64,000 nucleotides of DNA from NCBI RefSeq assembly GCF_000688415.1, contig NZ_JIAH01000007.1, positions 1 through 64,000 on the forward strand, in the 5' to 3' direction. Origin of the DNA: Corynebacterium pseudodiphtheriticum DSM 44287 (GTDB lineage Bacteria > Actinomycetota > Actinomycetes > Mycobacteriales > Mycobacteriaceae). Of the stretch, positions 1 to 8,933 are shown piece by piece. The notes under the pieces were generated by a model. That model saw nothing but the letters and a program-made list of their open reading frames with translations. It made no database searches and was not told the DNA's origin. The translations under genes were made by a program, and so were the position numbers. Position 1 is the first letter of the stretch. Each line of letters begins with the position of its first letter.

Positions 1-1
1 A

Positions 2-1804
2 GATGCTGATAAGTACAGTAATTTTGAATACAAGATTGAGCAGGAGACGAAAAAGTATTTCAGCACCCTCGTTGCTGACGGCGAGGTCGAACTAGCCGCT
101 GATTATACGACGCCATCGCCTAAAGCTTATTTTGAAGCACGGGAACAGATTATTGAAGCTGAGCTGCGTTCACCGGATGGCGCCATCGTCGGGAATGTCG
201 AAGAAGTTGTCAATAAGCACGCCGAGCTTGTGTACGAACAGCCTGGCTCTAATTTGCACGATGAAGCGGACAAGACGGCGTGGAAAGATGGCTTCCGCCC
301 ACTGGTTGAAGTAAAGAAAGAAAAGCTTGAGCTAGCTGCAAGGTCCGCCGAGTTGAAGCAGCAGCGTGAAGAGCTGGTTGCTGCTGCCAAGGAGCTTTTG
401 TCTAAGGTTGAAGAGCTTGACAAGCTGAATAACGATCTGCAGAAGCAGGCTGAGAATCAGAATGCTCGTGAATCTGAATTGGATGAGCGTGAAGCCGCTC
501 TAAAGCAGCAGCGTGAAGAGCTGGTTGCTGAGTTGAGGGCGCTTCTGCCAGAGATTGAAAAACTGGAGAAGCTGCACGAGGATCTGGAGCAGAAGGCTAA
601 AGATCAGGATGCGCGTGACTCCGAGCTGGATGCTAAGGCTGCCGAGCTGAAGAAGCAGCAAGCTGAGTTTGTTGAACGCCTGAAAGAACTGCAGCCGGAG
701 ATTGAAAAGCTGGAGAAGCTGCACGATGAGCTGGAGCAGAAGGCTAAAGATCAGGATGCGCGTGACTCCGAGCTGGATGCTAAGGCTGCCGAGCTGAAGA
801 AGCAGCAAGCTGAGTTTGCTGAGGAATTGAAGAAACTTCAGCCCGAGATCGAAAAGCTGGACAAGCTCAACAATGACTTGGAGCAGAAGGCTAAAGATCA
901 GGATGCGCGCCAAGCTGAGCTTGATAAGAAAGAAGCAGATCTCAACGACAAAGCATCTACGTTGGATGAGCGCGAAGCTTCTGTAAAACAACAGCGTGAA
1001 CAATTGGATGCTGCTGCGAAGGGGCTTCTCCCTCGGATTGAAGAGCTGGACAAGCTCAACAATGACTTGCAGAAGCAGGCCGAAGAACAAGCTGCACGCC
1101 AAGCTGAGCTTGACCAAAAAGAGTCTGGACTCGCAGGCCGTAATGCAGAGTTGGAGGCTAAGGCTGCCGAACTGAAGAAGCAGCAAGCTGAGTTTGTTGA
1201 GAAAATGAAGCAACTTCAGCCGGAGATTGAAAAGCTGAACAAGCTGAACAATGAGCTTGAGCAGAAGGCTCAGGATCAGAATGCTAAAGAGTCTGAGCTG
1301 AAAGCGTTGGCTGAAAAGCTGCAAAAACAAGAAGAGGCATTGACTGCGAAATCGAAGGAACTGCAGCCGCAATTTGACAAGTTGCAGAAGCTGAACAACG
1401 AGCTGGAGCAGAAGGCTCAGGACCAGAGTGCTAAGGAGTCTGAACTCAATGCTCAGGAAGCTAAGCTGAAACAACAGCGTGACGAGCTGACTGCCAAGGC
1501 CGGAAAATTAGCATCCGATCTGCAGCGACTTGAGCAGCTGAAGAAAGAACTGGATAAGGCAGGCCAAGACAAGGGCGGTAAAAAGGAGCAACCTAAGCCA
1601 GGTCTGCTTGATGGATCGTCTAACTGGTGGAATCCAAGCGGTGCATCGGATTCTGCTAAAGGAATTTTCGGTATTGCTGCCGGCGTAGGTGCACTGGGAC
1701 TGCTCTTCGGCGGACTATTGCAAATCGTCAACTATTTCACCGGAGCTGGCAACGTCCAAGCCCAGGTTCGCGATGCTCTAGCTAAGATTGGCATTCGTTT
1801 CTAA
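2..1804 (+). CDS. Coiled-coil repeat protein with C-terminal membrane anchor (5' end outside window)
   Basis: The frame is open from base 2 with no stop upstream, so the gene starts before the window and only its C-terminal 600 residues are seen. The first ~100 residues are non-repetitive. Residues encoded from about 320 to 1590 are a charged, Ala/Glu/Lys/Gln/Leu-rich coiled coil. An anchor motif of the form (Q/P)-E-I-E-K-L recurs at 404, 551, 698, 845, 1034, 1223, 1370 and 1517, giving spacings of 49, 49, 49, 63, 63, 49 and 49 residues, all multiples of seven. A short Lys/Pro/Gly linker and a WW motif follow, then a hydrophobic helix (about 1661-1738) and a ~20-residue tail ending in IRF. 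I infer a rod-like cell-envelope protein held by its C-terminal helix. There is no LPXTG motif. A terminator follows. I do not recognise the family; comparison to M-like proteins is analogy only. Confidence 0.75.
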   Translation, partial: DADKYSNFEYKIEQETKKYFSTLVADGEVELAADYTTPSPKAYFEAREQIIEAELRSPDGAIVGNVEEVVNKHAELVYEQPGSNLHDEADKTAWKDGFRPLVEVKKEKLELAARSAELKQQREELVAAAKELLSKVEELDKLNNDLQKQAENQNARESELDEREAALKQQREELVAELRALLPEIEKLEKLHEDLEQKAKDQDARDSELDAKAAELKKQQAEFVERLKELQPEIEKLEKLHDELEQKAKDQDARDSELDAKAAELKKQQAEFAEELKKLQPEIEKLDKLNNDLEQKAKDQDARQAELDKKEADLNDKASTLDEREASVKQQREQLDAAAKGLLPRIEELDKLNNDLQKQAEEQAARQAELDQKESGLAGRNAELEAKAAELKKQQAEFVEKMKQLQPEIEKLNKLNNELEQKAQDQNAKESELKALAEKLQKQEEALTAKSKELQPQFDKLQKLNNELEQKAQDQSAKESELNAQEAKLKQQRDELTAKAGKLASDLQRLEQLKKELDKAGQDKGGKKEQPKPGLLDGSSNWWNPSGASDSAKGIFGIAAGVGALGLLFGGLLQIVNYFTGAGNVQAQVRDALAKIGIRF

Positions 1805-1847
1805 AGAAAACGGATCGCTAGTTTCAGTTTGATCCTTGATCGCTGAA

Positions 1848-1879
1848 AGCCGCTGCTTCCACTGAAGCAGCGGCTTTTT
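1848..1879 (+). terminator. Rho-independent terminator after the coiled-coil gene
   Basis: A perfect 12-bp stem (AGCCGCTGCTTC / GAAGCAGCGGCT) with a 4-base loop runs straight into a T run. Confidence 0.9.
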
Positions 1880-1923
1880 CGTGCCCATTGTCCCCAGGAT
1901 CACTACGTGCGGAGACATGAATT

Positions 1924-1946
1924 ACACCTGGTCAGGTGTCATTTTT
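1924..1946. promoter_or_regulatory. Inverted repeat upstream of the GA-module gene
   Basis: ACACCTG and CAGGTGT are separated by two bases and followed by a short T run. It could be a back-up terminator or an operator for the gene starting at 2089. The near-perfect dyad with a 2-base spacer suits a protein site better than a hairpin. Confidence 0.4.
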
Positions 1947-2088
1947 CTGTCAGCCTCCTTTTATCTTTTCGCTAACAAACTCATGGTTATTTTTGTTCAG
2001 CTACACATAAAACGGAGTTAAGTTGACACGTACAAAACATCGGCAACCGCTGATGCACCCTGAGTACTTATTTGAAAGGGGACAGATC

Positions 2089-3408
2089 GTGTCCAACCTT
2101 AAGCTTGTCGCCGGAACCGTGAAGCGTCGCGGAATTGCTATTGCGGCGGCAGTGGCCGTTGCAGGAGGTAGCCTCGCTACTGCTAACTATGCAATGGCGG
2201 TAGAGGTAAATGAACCATCCTTTGATGAGCTCCACAATGAATTTTCCGGCACAGAAGCAGGAAACGTTGCCGTTGATACCGTGAATGAGGCTGCGACTGC
2301 ACTGAAAAATGGTGCGACCGATGATGAAGTTCGTCAGATTTTGCAGAATGGTCTAAAAAGTGCTGCCGGAGTTCCAGGTTCAGATTTCTCCAAGCAAGAT
2401 CTAGACGAATATCCGTCGGATGAGCTGCAATCTCAGCTCCAAGAAACGGTAGCCTCTGCAAAACAGACTCTGGCGGCAAAGAATGGTGCGCCGGCTGACC
2501 ACCCATCTGCACCAGAGAGTCCTGCACAGAACCCGGCGGACTGGGCAACCCCTGCGCCAGCAGGAAAATACTCCCCGCAGCGTCTCGAAGCTGAGTTTGG
2601 AGGAACTTGGAAAGGCCAAATAGCAGCTGTTGCAGCAGAAAATGTCGCGAAAGCAATCCGCGAAGGTAAAAGCGATGCTGAGATAAAAGAAATCCTCAGG
2701 AACGGATTCAAGGCGGCTGGGTTTACGGACGAAGAGATTTCTACGATCAAAGACGAAGAACTCAATAAGTTTGTAGGAGAAGCGAAAGCTAAAACCCAAA
2801 AATCTTTGGTGGAGCTGAACCATACACGGCAGGATGCGTTGCATGAGCTGAGCCACCTGCCAAATCTGAACCCACTGCAACGCGATGTCTTTTACAAGCA
2901 GATTGAGTCTGCAGACAACGCAGACACGGTGAATACAGTTTTGGCTGCTGCCAAGGCCGAAAACGCTAACCCTGTTGCTCCATTCGCAACAGCTCCAGGT
3001 GCACAGACTCCAGTAGAAACTCCAGACACCGACGTCGAAAAGGCACTGGACTACACCAAGGCAGAGGCCTTGGAGAAGTTGCGTGGATTGTCTCACCTGA
3101 CCGAGCAGCAGAAGGCTTTCTACGAGAAGATGGTCAACGATGCTGAGCACGTTTACGAAGTGGAAGATGCCTACGAGGCTGGCGTTGCCAAGAACCAGGT
3201 AAACGAAGAAGCAAAGAAAGCATCTGGATTCTTGGCTAAGGCGATTGCCCGCACCAAGCACCTGGCCCTGCAACAGTTGGAAGGCTTCACCGAGCTAACC
3301 CACGAGCAGAAGAAGGAAGCCCGCAACAAGATCCTCGCCGCCAAGCAGGTATTCGAAGTCGAAGCCGCTTTCCACGGTGCAGAAAAGCTGAACAAGGCTG
3401 CGAAGTAA
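2089..3408 (+). CDS. Secreted protein with duplicated N-terminal module and three GA-type (albumin-binding-like) modules
   Basis: Chosen start is GTG 2089 with GAAAGGGGA just upstream, giving 439 residues; a TTG at 2023 would add 22 residues ahead of a normal signal peptide. Residues 1-37 form a Sec signal peptide (KRR, hydrophobic Ala/Val core, cleavage after AMA). Two related ~80-residue modules follow (about 45-125 and 162-242), each with an F-x-G-T motif, an Ala-rich helix and a (T/S)DxE(V/I)xxIL(Q/R)NG block. Three ~48-residue repeats then occur at about 245-293, 322-370 and 387-437. Their pattern (A-L-x-x-L, L-x-x-x-Q-(R/K), I-x-x-A, V-x-x-V/A) fits the three-helix GA fold of bacterial albumin-binding proteins. 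There is no LPXTG motif or C-terminal membrane helix, so it is predicted to be released or held non-covalently. Albumin binding is inference; family-level similarity is the firmer statement. Confidence 0.75.
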   Translation: MSNLKLVAGTVKRRGIAIAAAVAVAGGSLATANYAMAVEVNEPSFDELHNEFSGTEAGNVAVDTVNEAATALKNGATDDEVRQILQNGLKSAAGVPGSDFSKQDLDEYPSDELQSQLQETVASAKQTLAAKNGAPADHPSAPESPAQNPADWATPAPAGKYSPQRLEAEFGGTWKGQIAAVAAENVAKAIREGKSDAEIKEILRNGFKAAGFTDEEISTIKDEELNKFVGEAKAKTQKSLVELNHTRQDALHELSHLPNLNPLQRDVFYKQIESADNADTVNTVLAAAKAENANPVAPFATAPGAQTPVETPDTDVEKALDYTKAEALEKLRGLSHLTEQQKAFYEKMVNDAEHVYEVEDAYEAGVAKNQVNEEAKKASGFLAKAIARTKHLALQQLEGFTELTHEQKKEARNKILAAKQVFEVEAAFHGAEKLNKAAK

Positions 3409-3473
3409 GCTCTGCTCCGTAGTAGCGTGCAACTGTAGCTGCGTGTAACGCTAACTCGTTCCCTCCTAGACTG

Positions 3474-3501
3474 CCGCCGTCCCACACGGGGTGGCGGTTT
3501 T
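3474..3501 (+). terminator. Terminator after the GA-module gene
   Basis: A 10-bp G/C-rich stem (CCGCCGTCCC / GGGGTGGCGG, two wobble pairs) with loop ACAC is followed by TTTT. Confidence 0.8.
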
Positions 3502-3621
3502 CGTCATGTGTACGCGGTGCCAAGAATGTCGGGTGGTGAACGCGCAAGGCAGCGTGGCGTCGGCAAGAAAACCGTGAATAACGGCACACGAACGCCTCTA
3601 GGCAACAGAGAATAATGAGGG

Positions 3622-3627
3622 TAGGCT
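3622..3627 (+). promoter_or_regulatory. -10 box, leaderless type, for the 3635 gene
   Basis: TAGGCT lies exactly 7 bases before ATG 3635 and no Shine-Dalgarno is present, so transcription probably starts at or next to the A of the start codon. Confidence 0.5.
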
Positions 3628-3634
3628 TATCGTT

Positions 3635-4033
3635 ATGCCAACTATTCAGTTTGACGTTCTCATCCCCGTAGAACCCGCACAACGCCTGCGCGAAAACTAC
3701 GAGCTTGCCTGCGATAAACTCGTGAAATCCGAGATGCTGAAATCGGTGAAGCTGTCCTTCGACGACAAGCCTAAAGTAGCCGAAGACGTCGTAGAGCAAC
3801 TGCACCGTATCTACGAGGACGAACACAACGACGCGGAACTCGAAGACGGTGTCATGCACCGCTACCGCTTCGAAGTCGACGGGGTAAAAGGCTCGGTCAA
3901 CCAGCTGACCATGGCACTGTCGCGGTTTTTAACACCGGAAGCGCCACTGCCGAATGACCGCGTGCTGCTGGAAAACGAGAAAGCCTATGAGCAACCCGCA
4001 ACCTACCCATGGACGGTAAACATCTTTCGCTAG
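3635..4033 (+). CDS. Conserved-looking small protein of unknown function (132 aa)
   Basis: I do not recognise this protein. It is soluble, acidic and free of Cys, with no signal peptide or membrane helix. It opens with a strand-like segment (PTIQFDVLIPV), continues with a helix of alternating charges, and ends with PATYPWTVNIFR. Codon use matches the neighbours, and a good -10 hexamer sits 7 bases before the ATG, so it is probably a real gene read from a leaderless message. It runs convergently into the glycerate kinase gene with only 25 bases between the stops and no obvious terminator. Confidence 0.7.
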   Translation: MPTIQFDVLIPVEPAQRLRENYELACDKLVKSEMLKSVKLSFDDKPKVAEDVVEQLHRIYEDEHNDAELEDGVMHRYRFEVDGVKGSVNQLTMALSRFLTPEAPLPNDRVLLENEKAYEQPATYPWTVNIFR

Positions 4034-4058
4034 ATATTGCGAGCAATAGGCCTAGCGA

Positions 4059-5174
4059 TTATAAGCGGGTTTGCTGAAATTTTCGGGCGATTTCCTCCCC
4101 GGCCGCACGTAGTTGATCTGCCACATCTTTACCCGGCGCCAGCTGCACGGCGAGCACATTGTCGCCCGGCTGCACATCGAACTCAGCCGCGGCGATAGCC
4201 AATACTGGGTCAGGTTTCTCGCTGGTGTTCTGCCGAGCTGCATCAACCAGCTGCGCGATCTGGCTGATTACCTTTCCGCGGCTGGATTGCTCGTCAAAAC
4301 GGCCCTCACCGGTAATCACTAGATCGGCTTGCGCGATAGCCGCGAGAAGCCCTAATTCCTGGGCTACAACGGCGGCACCAGGCAACAGGTGCACGTGATC
4401 ATCGGTGCCATAGATTAAACGCGACAACCAGATTAGTCCCGCTGGAGTGGCACCGGCTGCGCCCATGAATTCTGAGTCAGGATCTACCCCAGTTACCTCA
4501 CACAAATTGCGCAAGGCAGCATCTAAATGGGCGACTTGCTCATCATTGGCCCCTTTTTGTCGCGAGAAAACCTCTGCGCTGCCATCCAGGCCACAGGCGG
4601 GGGCAGTCGTATCGGCCAACAACACGAACTCCATACCCGCAGCGGCGACATTTAAGTTCGCAGTGTCAATGTGTTCTAGGCGATCCAACGGCCCGCCACC
4701 TTTCGGCAAAGGATAACCACGTTTATCGTGTGGTGCCGCCCCCAAAGCCACCAGAATTCCCATACCGCCATCAGTGGTGGCCGAGCCACCCAAACCCAGC
4801 ACGACTCGTTGCGCTCCGCGTGTCTGTGCATCCGCGATGAGCACGCCGGTGCCGTAAGTGTCAGCACTTAACGCGTCGAGGTTGTCGGTCACCGCAGGTA
4901 GCCCAGAAGCAGCTGCGATATCGATATAAGCAGTCTTCGTGGCACGGTCGTAGCGATAGCTCGCCTCGGTTAAGCGCCCGGCGGCGTCAGTCGTTGGCAG
5001 GGTGATGGTCTCACCGGAAAACCGCTCCGCTGTGCCTTCGCCTCCATCGGCCATACCGGCGGTGGTGATAGTGGCATTCGGAAAAACCTCGGCGACTCCG
5101 TCGGCAAGCCAGGCTGCAGCTTGCTCGGAAGTAGCGAAACCTTTGTAAGAATCCGGAGCGATAACGATATGCAT
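4059..5174 (-). CDS. glxK: Glycerate kinase (type I, PF02595 family)
   Basis: Phosphorylates D-glycerate with ATP, feeding it into lower glycolysis; family members form 2- or 3-phosphoglycerate. The 371-residue length is typical. The N-terminus MHIVIAPDSYKG, the GMADGGEGT loop, GLGGSATTDGGMG (nucleotide and substrate loops) and GEGRFDEQSSRGKV near the C-terminus are family hallmarks. It stands alone on the minus strand between two plus-strand genes, with no glyoxylate or tartronate genes beside it. A -10 type hexamer (TACCCT) lies 7 bases before its ATG, suggesting a leaderless message. The exact phosphorylated position cannot be read from sequence. Confidence 0.92.
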   Translation of the reverse strand: MHIVIAPDSYKGFATSEQAAAWLADGVAEVFPNATITTAGMADGGEGTAERFSGETITLPTTDAAGRLTEASYRYDRATKTAYIDIAAASGLPAVTDNLDALSADTYGTGVLIADAQTRGAQRVVLGLGGSATTDGGMGILVALGAAPHDKRGYPLPKGGGPLDRLEHIDTANLNVAAAGMEFVLLADTTAPACGLDGSAEVFSRQKGANDEQVAHLDAALRNLCEVTGVDPDSEFMGAAGATPAGLIWLSRLIYGTDDHVHLLPGAAVVAQELGLLAAIAQADLVITGEGRFDEQSSRGKVISQIAQLVDAARQNTSEKPDPVLAIAAAEFDVQPGDNVLAVQLAPGKDVADQLRAAGEEIARKFQQTRL

Positions 5175-5181
5175 AGCCGTC

Positions 5182-5187
5182 AGGGTA
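5182..5187 (-). promoter_or_regulatory. -10 box, leaderless type, for glycerate kinase
   Basis: Read on the minus strand, TACCCT is followed by 7 bases and the ATG at 5174. No Shine-Dalgarno is seen. Confidence 0.45.
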
Positions 5188-5389
5188 GTCGAGTCGGCGG
5201 ATCGGTTGTTGATTAGTTCTTGGATACCTGTCGAATGGCCGTTGAAAAACGACAGGCTAACGCGGTGACGGAGTGTTGAATAATGATCCAGTGCACACTT
5301 ATGGGGGTAGGTTCCAATAGGATGACCGGTATGTTCCTGAAGTTGGAGTGTTTTTGTTTGCGAAATCCACGCGATGCGAGAAAACTTAA

Positions 5390-6784
<1,395 letters not shown>

Positions 6785-6809
6785 AACTGCTTGCTAATCT
6801 GCCAAGTTG

Positions 6810-6851
6810 CGGGTCTGTCATGTCTCCACCGACGTGGCAGACCCGTTTTTG
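6810..6851 (+). terminator. Terminator after gdhA
   Basis: A 15-bp stem (CGGGTCTG... / ...CAGACCCG, with two G-T pairs) and 6-base loop are followed by five or more T. Confidence 0.92.
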
Positions 6852-6864
6852 TATCCAGCTAGTT

Positions 6865-6870
6865 TAGGAT
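6865..6870 (+). promoter_or_regulatory. -10 box, leaderless type, for the DivIVA-like gene
   Basis: TAGGAT ends 7 bases before ATG 6878. An AGGA inside it could also act as a weak Shine-Dalgarno for a longer transcript. Confidence 0.5.
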
Positions 6871-6877
6871 GTCGGTT

Positions 6878-7600
6878 ATGTATCGTGTCTTTGAAGCGCT
6901 TGATGAACTAGTCCAACATGTCGAGCAAGGCTACGGCGTGCCAATGACCTCCAACTGCATGGTCCCGCGTAACGACATGCTGGCCTTGTTGGATGATCTT
7001 CGTAACGCCCTGCCGACGGAGATTGATGATGCGCAAGACGTGTTAGATAACCGCAATGAGATTCTTACTGGTGCAGAAGAGCGCGCTCGCCAGATTGTGG
7101 ATGACGCCCAGGCAGATGCTGAAGACATTCTTGCCGACGCCCAGACTCGTGCTACCGACATGGTTGACCGTGCAGAGGCAGATGCTGAAGCCGTGACTAC
7201 ACGTGCTCGGGAAGAAGCCGAAACCACCGTAACTCGTGCACGCGATGAAGCAGAGCGCCTGGTCGCAGACGGTAACGCCTCCTACCAGCGCAGCGTTGAC
7301 GAAGGCATAGCGGAGCAACAGCGTTTAGTCTCCGAGGCGGAAGTTGTGCGCCGTTCAGAGGAAGAAGCCCAGCGCATCGTGTCTACAGCACATGCCGACT
7401 CGCAGCAGCTACGCACCGAGTGCGATGACTATATCGATGCCCGTCTCGGTGAATTCGAAGAAAACCTCAATGGCGTCTTGCGCACGGTGACCCGCGATCG
7501 CGCCGCCCTGCGTCGTGGGGCTGGCGCAGGTGGGGCAGTCAGTGCGAACGGGCGCGGTGCCCGCCGCTGGGATGAACGCGATGAAGGTTACGACTACTAG
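6878..7600 (+). CDS. DivIVA/Wag31-type coiled-coil protein (Rv2927c-like)
   Basis: 240 residues from ATG 6878; an ATG three codons upstream overlaps the putative -10 box and is less likely. The N-terminal MYRVFEALDELVQHVEQGYGVPM resembles the membrane-contact end of DivIVA-family proteins. Residues ~50-210 form a long Ala/Glu/Asp/Arg-rich coiled coil with repeating A-D-A-E-D-I/A-E-x-A heptads. The tail is Gly/Arg-rich. It heads the cluster with yceD, rnc, mutM and smc, the arrangement seen around Rv2927c in M. tuberculosis. I infer a structural or polar-growth role in the cytoplasm; it is not the main Wag31, which normally sits beside ftsZ and sepF. Confidence 0.8.
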   Translation: MYRVFEALDELVQHVEQGYGVPMTSNCMVPRNDMLALLDDLRNALPTEIDDAQDVLDNRNEILTGAEERARQIVDDAQADAEDILADAQTRATDMVDRAEADAEAVTTRAREEAETTVTRARDEAERLVADGNASYQRSVDEGIAEQQRLVSEAEVVRRSEEEAQRIVSTAHADSQQLRTECDDYIDARLGEFEENLNGVLRTVTRDRAALRRGAGAGGAVSANGRGARRWDERDEGYDY

Positions 7601-7631
7601 TTCGGGCTAGCCCGGTATGCTAGGACGAGTT

Positions 7632-8174
7632 ATGACATCACCATTTGTTTTCGACGTCAAAGCGCTGCTGACACAGCAGCAAGGCCCAGAGCAGATCACG
7701 CATACCGGACCAGCGCCACGACGCATCGGCGCAGAAATGCTCGCGATTGAAGAGGGAGCGGAAGTCACCGTCGATGCCGTGCTGCACTCGCTCGGTTCCG
7801 GCGTCATGGCAGATGCCGACGTCAGCGCAGTGCTGCGGGGAGAGTGTTCTCGCTGTTTAAGCCCACTCGAGCGTCCGACCGAGTTCCGGATTAGTCAAGT
7901 TTTTGCTGCCGACGATGAGTTTATTAGCGGCGACGCGGAAGACGACGAAGACGCTGGCTCCGGCGATGAGATTCCACAAGTCAGCCACGAGGACACGATT
8001 GACTTGCTGCAAACCGTCACTGATGAGCTAGTAGTCGCGTTGCCGTTTAACCCGGTCTGTGAAGACGGCTGCCCAGACGATGCGCCCACTCCAGCACCTG
8101 ACGGAGTATCGGGCGAAGAAACCGAAGAACGTGTAGATCCGCGTTGGGCAGGGCTGGAGAAGTTCCGTGACTAG
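7632..8174 (+). CDS. yceD: YceD/DUF177 family protein
   Basis: A 180-residue protein of the YceD family, linked in other bacteria to 23S rRNA metabolism and usually next to rpmF. It shows the C-x-R-C-L motif (GECSRCLSPLE), an acidic stretch, and a C-terminal CEDGCPDD pair that may complete a metal site. Start ATG 7632 has AGGACG upstream; ATG 7617 in the same frame would add five residues without a better ribosome site. Here rpmF is absent and the gene overlaps rnc by 8 bases, so the two are probably translationally coupled. Confidence 0.88.
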   Translation: MTSPFVFDVKALLTQQQGPEQITHTGPAPRRIGAEMLAIEEGAEVTVDAVLHSLGSGVMADADVSAVLRGECSRCLSPLERPTEFRISQVFAADDEFISGDAEDDEDAGSGDEIPQVSHEDTIDLLQTVTDELVVALPFNPVCEDGCPDDAPTPAPDGVSGEETEERVDPRWAGLEKFRD

Positions 8175-8928
8175 GTCGAATAAGAAAACCCGGCTGACTG
8201 GCGAACAAGCCTTAAAGCAGGCTTTTGAATCGACTGATCACACCCCGCTGCTCGACAGTTTGGGGGTGGATTTATCTGATGAGTATCTTTGCCTGGCATT
8301 AACGCACCGTTCTTTTGCTAATGAAAACGGCGCGCTGCCGAACAATGAACGCTTGGAGTTTCTCGGCGATGCGGTTCTTGGTTTGTCCATTGCCGCGAAA
8401 CTGTACGAGCTCCACCCGGACCGCCCTGAATCAGATATTTCGAAGATGCGTGCATCCATCGTTTCTCGCTACGGCCTGGCCGACGTAGCCCGAGAGATTA
8501 ATCTTGGTCCGCACATTCTGTTGGGGAAAGGCGAAAAACTCACGGATGGTGGAGATAAAGATTCCATCCTTGCCGATACGACTGAGGCCTTGCTGGGGGC
8601 AATCTACCGGCAGTACGGTTTCGAAATTGCTAGAGAGGTAATCCTGCGGCTTTTTGCTACCAAAATCGATGGTGCTTCTGCACGCAATCGCACGCTGGAT
8701 TGGAAGACCACCCTGCAAGAAGCACTTGCGGTCGCAAAACTACCGATGGCCGTCTATTCGGACGAACGCACCGGCCCTGATCACGACTTGACGTTCTATG
8801 TCACGGCGACAGTAGGCAAAACCGAGGTTGGCTATGGGCAAGGCCCGAACAAAAAATCCGCTGAACAGCAAGCCGCACGTCAGGCATGCGAATTGGTGCA
8901 ATCGAACCCAGGTGCGATTAAGGTATAG
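8167..8928 (+). CDS. rnc: Ribonuclease III
   Basis: Cleaves double-stranded RNA, including rRNA precursors. 253 residues. The RNase III signature NERLEFLGDAVLGL and the second acidic motif DTTEALLGAIY form the Mg2+ site. The C-terminal third is a double-stranded-RNA-binding domain ending GPNKKSAEQQAARQAC. It starts at GTG 8167 inside the end of yceD and is followed after 5 bases by mutM, so it belongs to a tight operon. Confidence 0.97.
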   Translation: MTRSNKKTRLTGEQALKQAFESTDHTPLLDSLGVDLSDEYLCLALTHRSFANENGALPNNERLEFLGDAVLGLSIAAKLYELHPDRPESDISKMRASIVSRYGLADVAREINLGPHILLGKGEKLTDGGDKDSILADTTEALLGAIYRQYGFEIAREVILRLFATKIDGASARNRTLDWKTTLQEALAVAKLPMAVYSDERTGPDHDLTFYVTATVGKTEVGYGQGPNKKSAEQQAARQACELVQSNPGAIKV

Positions 8929-8933
8929 CCACC

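Noticed and set aside
500..1474. 324-codon reading frame antisense to the coiled-coil gene
   Set aside because: It is a by-product of the repetitive Glu/Lys/Leu coding pattern on the other strand, and its Leu/Phe-rich translation repeats with the same period.
2089..3408. Sortase-anchored surface protein
   Set aside because: No LPXTG-like motif, hydrophobic stretch or basic tail at the C-terminus; the protein ends inside the third GA-type module.
7617..7631. Earlier start for yceD at ATG 7617
   Set aside because: Lacks a ribosome site, while ATG 7632 has AGGACG at a suitable distance.
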